NCBI GenBank assembly: GCA_964354135.1
Contig: CAYGZA010000201.1
Span: 1 to 12,471 of the forward strand
Length of the DNA: 12,471 nt
Reading direction: 5' to 3'
DNA from: CAYGZA01 sp964354135
GTDB taxonomy: Bacteria; Planctomycetota; Planctomycetia; Pirellulales; Thermoguttaceae
Below, in pieces: positions 1 to 6,544 of this stretch. A program made the translations under genes and the position numbers. Each line of letters opens with the position of its first letter. Positions within the stretch are counted from its first letter, which is position 1. The notes beneath the pieces were generated by a model. That model had not been told where the DNA came from. It saw nothing but the letters and a program-made list of their open reading frames with translations, and searched no databases.

Positions 1-407
1 TCGCGGGCCCGCTGGCAGTAGGCCGCGGTGGCCCGGTCGGGGCGGCGGCCGATCCGGCCACCCGGGCTGTAGGCATCGTCATTGCGGACCTTGCGGTTGG
101 CCGTGTAGCGGTTGAGCATCGAGTCCATGTTGCCCGCACTGACGGCAAAGCAGAGCCGCGGCCGCCCAAACGTGTCCCACGGCCGGCAGGACCGCCAATC
201 CGGCTGGCTGAGAATGGCGACCCGATAGCCCTCGGCCTCCAAGAGCCGCCCCAGCAGCGCCATGGCGAAACTGGAGTGGTCCACGTAGGCGTCGCCAGTG
301 ACGAAGACCACGTCCACGGCGTCCCAACCTCGGGCGGATACTTCCTCCGGCGTCGTGGGAAGCGGTACAGAACGGGCGGTCGGTCTGCGAGGTGGTCGTT
401 TGGGCAT
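1..407 (-). CDS. YgiQ family radical SAM protein, N-terminal part (runs off left edge)
   Basis: Reading leftward from an ATG at 407, 135 codons stay open to the window edge, so only the N-terminus is present. The translation follows the conserved N-terminal domain of YgiQ-type radical SAM proteins: PTTPEE (residues 18-22), RGWDAVDVVFVTGDAYVDH (26-44), FAMALLGRLLEAEGYRVAIL (47-66), QPDW (68-71), AGNMDSMLNRYTANRKVRND (91-110), DAYSPGG (111-117) and RRPDRATAAYCQR (121-133). That block is close to E. coli YgiQ as I remember it. The CxxxCxxC iron-sulfur motif would lie beyond the left edge. YgiQ proteins are predicted SAM-dependent radical enzymes of unknown substrate. No Shine-Dalgarno precedes the ATG. 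A TACAAT box on the same strand (422-417) would start transcription only a few bases upstream of it. The gene is divergent from the GT9 gene. Family assignment is firm; the exact start is moderately sure. Confidence 0.9.
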   Translation of the reverse strand, partial: MPKRPPRRPTARSVPLPTTPEEVSARGWDAVDVVFVTGDAYVDHSSFAMALLGRLLEAEGYRVAILSQPDWRSCRPWDTFGRPRLCFAVSAGNMDSMLNRYTANRKVRNDDAYSPGGRIGRRPDRATAAYCQRAR

Positions 408-591
408 GGCTGCTGAATTGTACAAGGGAGACGGTCTCTGCGCACGCCGGACGGATCGGGAGGCACGGTGCCACTGCTTGGCAAGCGGCAGCGTCGCTCG
501 CAAGCGATTGGCACTGCTTGCCTTGCGGCAAACACCGGCACCCCGGCATTCTGTCTTGGGCATTCGCCCGAAACCCCCTATAATGCCGGTC
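408..591. other. Divergent intergenic region with imperfect direct repeat and small dyads
   Basis: This spacer separates the leftward YgiQ gene from the rightward GT9 gene. It holds an imperfect direct repeat, 472-490 and 512-530 (16 of 19 bases identical, 40 bases apart), both reading CACTGCTTG, then four bases that differ at three positions, then GCGGCA. Small dyads lie within it: GCTTG-G-CAAGC (476-486), TCGCT-4-AGCGA (494-507) and the palindrome TTGTACAA (418-425). No open frame here has convincing protein features. The GT9 promoter sits at its right end. Confidence 0.5.
556..584 (+). promoter_or_regulatory. Sigma70-like promoter of the GT9 gene
   Basis: A perfect TATAAT (579-584) lies 17 bases downstream of TTGGGC (556-561). 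A start point about seven bases after the -10 box falls at or beside the ATG at 592, implying a leaderless mRNA. There is no Shine-Dalgarno before 583 or 592, which agrees. Confidence 0.55.
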
Positions 592-1641
592 ATGGCATGG
601 AAAGCCAACCAACGCACGCCGCGTATTTTGATCGTCCGCCTCAGTGCGATCGGCGACGTGGTCCTGACGATGCCGGTTCTTAACGCCCTGCGAGACCACT
701 TCCCGCACGCCTTCCTGGCATGGGCGGTCGAAGAGCGGGCAGCGACACTGCTCCGCGGGCACAAGGCCCTCGACGAATTGGTTGTGCTCCCGCGGCGATT
801 CCTGAAATCGCCCTCGGCGTTGTGGCGACTCTTCCGCCAACTGAGGACCTTGCGGTTGGATATGGCGATCGACGCCCAGGGCCTGACCAAGAGCGCCCTT
901 CTGGCCCGGCTTTCCGGGGCCCGGCGGCGGATCGGCTTCGGCGGCCGCTGGGGCCGGGAACTCAGCCCGTGGCTCAACTCGGAGCTGGTCTATCCTGCCC
1001 GCAGCCACGTCATCGAGCGGCACCTGGAGCTGCTGCGGCCGCTGGGGATCGAGCGGCCGGCGGTTCGGTTCGATGTCCCGCTGGGGGAAGCGGAAAACGA
1101 GGCGGCGGGAAGGTGGATTGCGGGGGCCGGTCTTGACGGTGGGTTTGCGATCGTCAATCCGGGGGCGGGCTGGCCGTCCAAGCTCTGGCCGCCCGACCGG
1201 TACGCCGCCGTCGCGCGGCACCTGGGCCGGGCGTGGAGCCTGCCGAGCCTGGTCGTCTGGGCAGGGAACGAAGAGCACGCCGCGGCCCAAGAGATCGCGG
1301 CCGGCTCGGAGGGGCACGCACGGCTTGCCCCGCCGACGAATCTGAGGGAACTGGCCGCGCTGTGCGCGCTGGCCCGGCTGTTCGTCGGCTCGGACACGGG
1401 GCCGTTGCACCTTGCAGAGGCGGTCGGGACGCCGTGCGTCGGGCTCTACGGCCCCTGGCCGGCGGAAGAGACCGGCCCCTACGGTCCGCAACACATCGCC
1501 ATTCAGAAGGCGGAGTTCTCGGGCACCACCTCCCACGAGCGCCGTCACGCTCCGAGCACGCTGATGGAGGCGATTGACGTCCCCTCGGTCTGCGACGGCT
1601 GCGACGCAGTCCTGACTCGTCGGGTCGCACAAGTGGCGTGA
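592..1641 (+). CDS. Family 9 glycosyltransferase (heptosyltransferase-like)
   Basis: This 349-residue protein belongs to the GT9 (WaaC/WaaF/WaaQ-like) family, which transfers sugars, classically ADP-heptose, onto lipopolysaccharide core on the cytoplasmic face of the inner membrane. The N-terminal Rossmann half opens with RILIVRLSAIGDVVLTMPVL; Asp22 in IGD matches the family acid near the acceptor site. The C-terminal half carries NPGAGWPSKLWP (Lys197) and the nucleotide-sugar signature GSDTGPLH (Asp268), followed by LAEAVGTPCVGLYGP. Length is normal for the family. Two in-frame ATGs, 583 and 592, are possible. I prefer 592 because a TATAAT box covers 579-584, so the 583 codon would lie inside the promoter and 592 would be at the transcript's first base. 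The gene converges on the restriction-modification-like module, with 30 bases between stop codons. The donor and acceptor sugars cannot be told from sequence. Confidence 0.9.
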   Translation: MAWKANQRTPRILIVRLSAIGDVVLTMPVLNALRDHFPHAFLAWAVEERAATLLRGHKALDELVVLPRRFLKSPSALWRLFRQLRTLRLDMAIDAQGLTKSALLARLSGARRRIGFGGRWGRELSPWLNSELVYPARSHVIERHLELLRPLGIERPAVRFDVPLGEAENEAAGRWIAGAGLDGGFAIVNPGAGWPSKLWPPDRYAAVARHLGRAWSLPSLVVWAGNEEHAAAQEIAAGSEGHARLAPPTNLRELAALCALARLFVGSDTGPLHLAEAVGTPCVGLYGPWPAEETGPYGPQHIAIQKAEFSGTTSHERRHAPSTLMEAIDVPSVCDGCDAVLTRRVAQVA

Positions 1642-1644
1642 CAG

Positions 1645-1662
1645 GGCTTGCTCACTGAAGCC
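1645..1662. terminator. Weak hairpin between convergent genes
   Basis: GGCTT (1645-1649) and AAGCC (1658-1662) can pair around an 8-base loop in the 30-base gap between the two convergent stop codons. There is no T-tract on either side, so it is only a possible bidirectional terminator. Confidence 0.2.
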
Positions 1663-1671
1663 TCTACTGCT

Positions 1672-2337
1672 CTAACCTGCCCGAAGGCACGGTCGCGCAG
1701 CGGCCACGAAGAGATGGTGAAGGCGAAAAACTACTGCGTCGATCCGGCGCTTGTGATGCGTCTCTTTGGCACGCGCGTCGTACGGTCGGACACCCGACGC
1801 ACGCATTTCGCCTGGCGGTTCCATCCGAAGGTTCTCATGGTGGCGGCCGATGGCGTTGGCCACGTTGGTCATTGCTCGGTCCACGTCGCCGTCCAACACG
1901 TACCCGAGCATGCCTCCGTGGTGGACGCGCCGGCTGTACTTGCAGTCAACGAACCGCTGCATCCCCTCTTTGACGTATTCGTACGCCAGCGATCGATGCT
2001 CTCCGGAGACGAGAGCGTTCAGACGCTTTGCCTCCAGGCAGAAGTAGATGTCCTCGTCGTTTACCTGTGTTGGGAAGAACACAATGTCCTTTCGCCCCGT
2101 CGCCTCGGCAAGGTCGGTATCGACCTCAACGTCCTGGAGGCGGATCAAGAAGCAATGCCTCTGGCGATCTTTCCCCCGCACCAATGTGGCGTAGAGCCGA
2201 AGCGATGTTCCGTCCTCGCGTTCGTCCGCAGCCGGCTTCTCGAAGCGATCCCAAGCATCCAGGACGAGTGCGAACACAGCGGGGAGCAAGTGCTGGGCGA
2301 AGAGGTCGTCCCAATGAGCGGTCCCTCCGGCACTCAT
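1672..2337 (-). CDS. Small PD-(D/E)xK nuclease-like protein of the RM-like module
   Basis: This 221-residue protein is the last gene of the leftward module. I do not recognise a named family. It shows the spacing of a PD-(D/E)xK nuclease core: Asp84 at the start of a hydrophobic strand (DIVFFP), then 17 residues, then Glu102-Ala-Lys104 in a second strand (IYFCLEAKRL). A helix with EYVKEGMQRFV (120-130) and a Gly-rich turn and strand GGMLGYVL (141-148) follow. The C-terminus is basic with a His-rich stretch (ETHHKR, RLHHLF). Its ATG (2337-2335) overlaps the methyltransferase stop as ATGA, and GGGAG lies five bases upstream (2347-2343), so it is translationally coupled. It is plausibly the cleaving subunit paired with the methyltransferase. 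The nuclease role is inferred from motif geometry only; it could instead be a non-catalytic accessory protein. No signal peptide or membrane segment is visible. Confidence 0.75.
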   Translation of the reverse strand: MSAGGTAHWDDLFAQHLLPAVFALVLDAWDRFEKPAADEREDGTSLRLYATLVRGKDRQRHCFLIRLQDVEVDTDLAEATGRKDIVFFPTQVNDEDIYFCLEAKRLNALVSGEHRSLAYEYVKEGMQRFVDCKYSRRVHHGGMLGYVLDGDVDRAMTNVANAIGRHHENLRMEPPGEMRASGVRPYDARAKETHHKRRIDAVVFRLHHLFVAAARPCLRAG

Positions 2338-5300
2338 GCTCTCTCCCGGACGGACCGTATGAGGACGGTGCCCGCGATCTCGTCGGCGTCGTTGAGCGCC
2401 GCCGTGCGGGTCCAGAACCGCTGGCCGAGCGGTTTGGTGATGTAGAGGACGTTCTTGTCGAACACCTTCAGCCCGCGGACCAGTTCGAGCGTGCTATACC
2501 GCCTGGCCGCTCCACTTTGGAGCCACTGGAGGGCCGTCAGTAGGTCGGCCGTCGACTCGTCCAGGTGACCGGGTGGTTGCCCCCGGCGGGTTTTCTCCAG
2601 AACGACTAGTCCGACGCCCAGGGCAGCATCCGCGGTCGCTTTCCCACAAACCTGATGCTCGGTGCTCGCCCAACCGTTGAGCGTGTCACAAAGCAGCCGA
2701 GTGTACTCAGTCCGCTGGGCGTCGTTTGAGGGCCGGATGGTCGGCACGTCTACCCGTGCTCTAGTCGGCCGCACACTGGGAATGATGATCTTGTCGGTGT
2801 CTGAGATCAGCATGCGTTCAATATCGTCGACGTCGAAATACTCTTCGACCAGTTTCTCGGCGGTCGCTACGGCCTGCTTCACGATTCGTTGGCGATCAGC
2901 CAAGTCCCTCGAAGCCCGGCTCGCAGCCTCCTGAACGATACGGGCCACTTCGCGGACGATCTCGCTGCACCGCTTTGGGTCTTGTGCCTGTTCGGGTAGG
3001 GGGAATGGGAGTCTGAGCAACTCCTGTACGTGGACCTTGGCACGACTCACACCCCAATTCGAGGAGGTGTGAAACAGGAAGTATCTGGCGAGCGCGGATC
3101 GCGAATAGGCGGAGAGAAAGATCAAGAGTTCGCGATCCGCCTCGGGGCCGTGGATGCCGCGAACCGCGCTCCGGAAGGCGACGTCAAAGTCGGCGAACGC
3201 GGTACGACCGAAACCTTGTGTGACCAACACATGCGGAGCACGGAACACGACGGTGTTTGTGTTCGACTTCTCGCGGACGGTCACTTCCGATGCGCCGAGT
3301 TGCCGACAATCCCCGCGCAACAGGAATAGAACGAGGTGAGGGGACGACGCTTCGACGAACAGCCTACACGGCAATCTTAGAGCCTTCCCTTTCTCAGGAT
3401 CGTCGCCTTTCCCAAGGGACTGATATCCTTCTGCGATTAGCCAGGGCTTGGCACTGTCCTGTTCCCGCGGCTGTCGGACATGGTCACGTAACCGCGGCAT
3501 CAGAAAGAGTCGGTCGAGTAGCCGCCGGTCGCGGGGAGTCGCCCACAGCCGTTCTTTCCAGATCTGAGGGGCGTCTTCGCCGTTGAGGTCGTCGAGGACC
3601 TCACGGACCGTCACTCGCGCACGATCTTGGGGCAGCACAGTGATGAGTTCGGCCTGGGTGACTGCCCAGTCGGCTTTGGGAGCCCAGTACTCGATCCGGT
3701 GGCCACTGTCGGCGGGTTTCTCCTTTGCGTAGCGGACAACCAAGGCCGGTGCCTCTGACTCCTCGAACAGGAACCGCTGGTAGTCGGCTAGGTTCAAGAC
3801 GCGCTCGATGGAGTGCTCCCGAAACCACTCCTTCTGGAACGGGATTGCTGTCGGGCCATGCTTGAACAGCGTCCCGTGGGGCAGGACAAAGGATACCCCG
3901 CCACCCGCCTCCAGGTGCTCGGGCGCTTTCCATATAAACGCGGTCGCGAGCTGCTTGTCCGGGAGCGGCTTACCGTGAGCCGCGCACCATCGCGCAGCGG
4001 GCGTAGCACTGGTTGCACTGCTTCCCCACGGCGGGTTGCCGACGACGAAATGGACTTTCGTCGGCAGGTCCGCTTTGTCTGTGAAGAAGTCCGCGCAGCA
4101 GATCGTGTCGCCTTGGCTGCCCGTTCCATCCGGGAACCGCACCAAGGGCGGCAGCATCCTGCCTCTCCGTTGCAGCCGCCGGATATCCGACGGCGAGAGT
4201 TGATCGAGGAAAGCCAAGTAGAGGCTGAACGCGGTGATCCGACAGGCGGTCTCGTTGCTGTCAATCCCGTAGAGATTCTCTTTGAGCACCCGCATCAACC
4301 CGGTCGCCTGCCGGTCGTACGGCGCCGCCGGATTGGCCTGCTTCCACTCCTCGGCCAGCCTGTTGAACAGCCCGACGAGAAAAATGCCCGAGCCGCAAGC
4401 GGGGTCAAGGAATCGCTTGTCAAGCAGCGACGTCACGCCCTCTAGGGCCATGTCGAGGACGAGTTCGGCGAGAAACCGCGGGGTGTAGAAGGCCCCGGCC
4501 TCCTTTTTCTCCTTCTCGCCAGCGGCCTTCAGGAAGTGCTCATAAATGGCACTGACGGTTTCAATCGGGATGATACTAAAGTCAGGGGGCCAGAAAGCCT
4601 GCTGGCTGGAGCGGACGTCAGTCCCGCGAAAGAAACAGTCTAGGATGTCTAAGTGGCCGCCGTTGACGTGCCGGGCCTCCGCGTCCAGGTCGTCGCTAAA
4701 AAGGTCGCCATTGAAGTCGAGCGCGAGTTGCTTGAAGAGCTTGTACAGGTCTGCCTTGGCCTGTGTCCGCGGCTTCCGGCCAAGGATGTCCCGCAAGTGT
4801 CCGGCCTCGCGAATGCCGATTTCTTCGAGGTAATCACGATCAATCACGTGGCGGTCGAAAAGGTAACACGTGAATATCAGTCTGCAGAGGAGGGCGTCCA
4901 GCACTTGGGCGGCAAGCCGGGGAGCCCGGACTCCATCAAGCTCCTCCCGAACGGCCTTGAGGTTTCTCAGGAGGGCGCGATCCACCCGCTGAGCCGGGTC
5001 AAAGGACTTGCGGTGCGCGTGGAAGTACTCGCCCGACTCGACAGAGAGGATGAAGGCTCGCAGTTGATCCGAGACGCGTTTCAGCCTCTCGACGCGTCCA
5101 GGCCGTTCGGAATCGACGGACGTGGGAAGCGCCGGCTGGTTCAGGCCGGAATAGACGTGGACTTCATCGGGCCCAATTAAGACAAGGATCGGAGCGACGC
5201 CCTGGTTCCAGAACGTGCGATGAATCGCGGCGACCTCATCCGGTTCAATCCGCTCGACTAGACGGAAGTAGATGACCGGCGCCTGGTCCTGACACAGAAC

Positions 5301-5462
5301 ACCATCGAGCGCGAGTTGCTCGAAGGCGCGGCGGAGAACGTGGGGCTGCGGGGCTGGTGGGTGGGACGCGTCGATCTCTTCCAGGCTGGTGAAGAAGGTC
5401 GGCGGGCTCCTCCCGTCGATGCCGAATTCGCGTCGCCAGTCCGTGGATGCGGTGGTGCTCAT
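2334..5462 (-). CDS. Eco57I/TaqI-like N6-adenine DNA methyltransferase (RM or defence subunit)
   Basis: This 1042-residue protein is predicted to transfer methyl from SAM to the N6 of adenine in a specific DNA site. The methylase core starts at GAFYTPRFLAEL (from Gly323), has motif I DPACGSGIF (from Asp353) and motif IV NPPW (476-479). Downstream lies a target-recognition-like region as in Type IIG and TaqI enzymes, with VLVTQGFGRTAFADFDVAF near residue 745 and HTSSNWGVSRAKV further on. The helical N-terminal part (to about 300) includes LLCRLIFTCYLFDRHVIDRDYL near 191-215, typical of these enzymes. I see no D-(x)n-E/QxK nuclease signature there: the strand VIYFRLVE lacks the lysine. A C-terminal extension of about 170 residues starts near EYFDVDDIERML. 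The start at 5462 is chosen because its ATG overlaps the upstream TGA as ATGA; a start at 5561 would add 33 residues inside the upstream gene. The downstream gene is joined the same way. Confidence 0.88.
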   Translation of the reverse strand: MSTTASTDWRREFGIDGRSPPTFFTSLEEIDASHPPAPQPHVLRRAFEQLALDGVLCQDQAPVIYFRLVERIEPDEVAAIHRTFWNQGVAPILVLIGPDEVHVYSGLNQPALPTSVDSERPGRVERLKRVSDQLRAFILSVESGEYFHAHRKSFDPAQRVDRALLRNLKAVREELDGVRAPRLAAQVLDALLCRLIFTCYLFDRHVIDRDYLEEIGIREAGHLRDILGRKPRTQAKADLYKLFKQLALDFNGDLFSDDLDAEARHVNGGHLDILDCFFRGTDVRSSQQAFWPPDFSIIPIETVSAIYEHFLKAAGEKEKKEAGAFYTPRFLAELVLDMALEGVTSLLDKRFLDPACGSGIFLVGLFNRLAEEWKQANPAAPYDRQATGLMRVLKENLYGIDSNETACRITAFSLYLAFLDQLSPSDIRRLQRRGRMLPPLVRFPDGTGSQGDTICCADFFTDKADLPTKVHFVVGNPPWGSSATSATPAARWCAAHGKPLPDKQLATAFIWKAPEHLEAGGGVSFVLPHGTLFKHGPTAIPFQKEWFREHSIERVLNLADYQRFLFEESEAPALVVRYAKEKPADSGHRIEYWAPKADWAVTQAELITVLPQDRARVTVREVLDDLNGEDAPQIWKERLWATPRDRRLLDRLFLMPRLRDHVRQPREQDSAKPWLIAEGYQSLGKGDDPEKGKALRLPCRLFVEASSPHLVLFLLRGDCRQLGASEVTVREKSNTNTVVFRAPHVLVTQGFGRTAFADFDVAFRSAVRGIHGPEADRELLIFLSAYSRSALARYFLFHTSSNWGVSRAKVHVQELLRLPFPLPEQAQDPKRCSEIVREVARIVQEAASRASRDLADRQRIVKQAVATAEKLVEEYFDVDDIERMLISDTDKIIIPSVRPTRARVDVPTIRPSNDAQRTEYTRLLCDTLNGWASTEHQVCGKATADAALGVGLVVLEKTRRGQPPGHLDESTADLLTALQWLQSGAARRYSTLELVRGLKVFDKNVLYITKPLGQRFWTRTAALNDADEIAGTVLIRSVRERA

Positions 5463-5710
5463 GTGCCCGATGGCCCCATTCCGGTACTGACCTTCGGACC
5501 GTCCGCCAACTGGTAGGTCCATTTCTGGCCTTGCTTGACGGATCGGATCGCGTAGCCGCATTCCTTGAGGGACATGATGTCGCGATAGACAGTCTGCTCA
5601 AAGACACCGAGCCGCCGGGCCAGCCATGGCGTCGAAAGCCGGCCAGAGCGAATCAGGCCGATCAGCCTGCGGTGGCGCTTGCCAATGGAAAACGCCCCCT
5701 CGTACCGCAT
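5459..5710 (-). CDS. Small winged-helix DNA-binding protein, probable controller of the RM-like operon
   Basis: This 83-residue protein looks like a DeoR/HTH_11-type winged helix. The helix-turn-helix spans about residues 25-49 (LSTPWLARRLGVFEQTVYRD, then IMSLK), with the recognition helix around EQTVYRDIMSLKE and a wing near 54-68 (IRSVKQGQKWTYQL). A short Gly/Pro-rich tail follows and there is no ligand-binding domain. I place the start at ATG 5710 because GAGGGGG (5724-5718) lies seven bases upstream; a TTG at 5716 would sit only one base from that Shine-Dalgarno. It is the first gene after the promoter at 5763-5735, and its TGA overlaps the methyltransferase ATG. A first-gene HTH protein in an RM-like operon suggests a controller (C-protein-like) role, probably autoregulatory through the palindrome in its promoter. 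That role is inferred; the fold assignment is fairly good. Confidence 0.8.
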   Translation of the reverse strand: MRYEGAFSIGKRHRRLIGLIRSGRLSTPWLARRLGVFEQTVYRDIMSLKECGYAIRSVKQGQKWTYQLADGPKVSTGMGPSGT

Positions 5711-5734
5711 GCCCAATCCCCCTCGCTCCGACCA

Positions 5735-5763
5735 TTTCTAGCGTCACGTGATAGACTTGTCAA
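5735..5763 (-). promoter_or_regulatory. Sigma70-like promoter of the HTH-methyltransferase-nuclease operon
   Basis: On the minus strand, a perfect TTGACA (5763-5758) is followed by 17 bases and then TAGAAA (5740-5735). Transcription would begin near 5728, leaving a leader of about 18 bases that contains the GAGGGGG ribosome site. This is the strongest promoter candidate in the window. Confidence 0.65.
5744..5751. promoter_or_regulatory. TCACGTGA palindrome in the promoter spacer, candidate operator
   Basis: A perfect 8-base palindrome lies between the -35 and -10 boxes of the RM-like operon promoter. A protein bound here would block RNA polymerase, which is the usual layout of an autorepressed controller gene. 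The natural candidate ligand is the winged-helix protein encoded just downstream. Confidence 0.45.
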
Positions 5764-5828
5764 CCTGCGAAGTTCTTTCAGAAACGAGGGGGCCTTCTGA
5801 AGGACCCTTGGACAAGCAGGTGGTGTCA

Positions 5829-5860
5829 CCGGGGCGCCGGATGCGGATTCCGGGGCGCCC
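5829..5860. repeat. 10-base direct repeat with overlapping inverted repeat
   Basis: CCGGGGCGCC occurs at 5829-5838 and 5850-5859, 21 bases apart (about two helical turns). The same stretch can pair GGGCGCC (5832-5838) with GGCGCCC (5854-5860). It lies between the operon promoter and the end of the DUF4254 gene. Its function is unknown; it could form part of a transcript end. Confidence 0.3.
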
Positions 5861-5884
5861 GCGTACCGACGGTGGGTAAACGTG

Positions 5885-5900
5885 GGGCAGTGCTTTGCCC
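5885..5900 (-). terminator. Possible terminator hairpin after the DUF4254 gene
   Basis: Just past the DUF4254 stop, GGGCA (5885-5889) and TGCCC (5896-5900) form a stem around a 6-base loop. On the minus strand it is followed shortly by a TTT run. The stem is short and the T-tract poor. Confidence 0.3.
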
Positions 5901-5911
5901 TGCGTTCGTCG

Positions 5912-6517
5912 CTACGCCGCGGGGCGCTTCTTGGCCGTGTAGATCGCCGGGTTCAGGGCCGGGTCGTTGTACATCTTGAACTGCCGGTACACCTTCATCC
6001 GCTTGCGTCCGGCGAAGATGTCGGTCAAGAGCTGCCCGAGGCACTTCGAGAGGTCCGCGTGCTGCTCGCGGAGGATCGCCAGTTTCGCTGCGGCCCGGGC
6101 GCGGTGATCCTCGTCGGAGTCGCTGCGGCTGGCCTGCTCCTCCATGTGGTAGATGCGGAGGGCGAGGATCGAGAGCCGGTCGATCGCGCTACCGGGGGTC
6201 TCGGTGTTCAGTCGGGCCCGCGGCCTGGGGCGAGTGCCCCATGCCTCCAGCTTGCGGACCAGGAAGTCGTCGAGCTGCTCGATGCCGTCGTTCCGATCTT
6301 GGTTGAGCTTGTCGATCGCCCGCTTGACGGCGGCCATGGTGGCGTCGGTGGCGTCGGGGCTCCGCGCCAGGTCCTCTTGGTGCCACAGGAAATAATTGCA
6401 CTGGTGCTGGCGGCAGACCAACCCCAGAAAGTCCTCGTACGGGTTGTCGATTTCCGCGCGGTGCCAGCGGTCCACGGTGTCGCGGTGGAGATCGGTAATC
6501 GCCCGGACGCCGATCAT
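5912..6517 (-). CDS. DUF4254 family protein
   Basis: This 201-residue soluble, largely helical protein matches the DUF4254 family as I remember it. The diagnostic stretch is LNTETPGSAIDRLSIL (103-118) followed by ALRIYHMEE. Also characteristic are HRAEIDNPYEDF (19-30), CRQHQCNYFLWHQED (35-49) and the C-terminal KVYRQFKMYNDPALNP (175-190). No signal peptide or membrane segment is seen, so it is probably cytoplasmic. Its function is unknown. My recollection is that family members often lie beside glycosyltransferase and lipopolysaccharide genes, and here a GT9 gene lies on the far side of the RM-like module. The start at ATG 6517 is supported by AAGGA (6528-6524), six bases upstream. It is leftward, and a hairpin lies just beyond its stop. 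Confidence 0.85.
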   Translation of the reverse strand: MIGVRAITDLHRDTVDRWHRAEIDNPYEDFLGLVCRQHQCNYFLWHQEDLARSPDATDATMAAVKRAIDKLNQDRNDGIEQLDDFLVRKLEAWGTRPRPRARLNTETPGSAIDRLSILALRIYHMEEQASRSDSDEDHRARAAAKLAILREQHADLSKCLGQLLTDIFAGRKRMKVYRQFKMYNDPALNPAIYTAKKRPAA

Positions 6518-6544
6518 GGCTCATCCTTGAGTCTTGCAGGCGAG

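Noticed and set aside
472..530. CRISPR-like repeats
   Set aside because: Only two imperfect copies with a 21-base spacer are present, and there are no cas genes.
79..1632. Long minus-strand open frame of 517 codons
   Set aside because: It lies antisense to the GT9 gene, is rich in Arg, Pro and Gln, and has no domain. Its tail also crosses the YgiQ reading frame, which is the real minus-strand gene.
1648..2445. Plus-strand open frame of 265 codons opposite the ExK protein
   Set aside because: The minus frame has the ATGA coupling, a good Shine-Dalgarno and a sensible strand-helix pattern; the plus frame has none of these and would run into the methyltransferase gene.
5462..5561. Longer methyltransferase start at 5561
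   Set aside because: The extra 33 residues lie inside the HTH gene in another frame and show no conservation-like pattern; ATGA at 5462-5459 gives a normal coupled start.
1672..5763. BREX, DISARM or Type I RM locus
   Set aside because: None of the required partners (PglZ, BrxC ATPase, helicase, HsdS/HsdR, phospholipase D protein) is present, and the operon ends at 1672.
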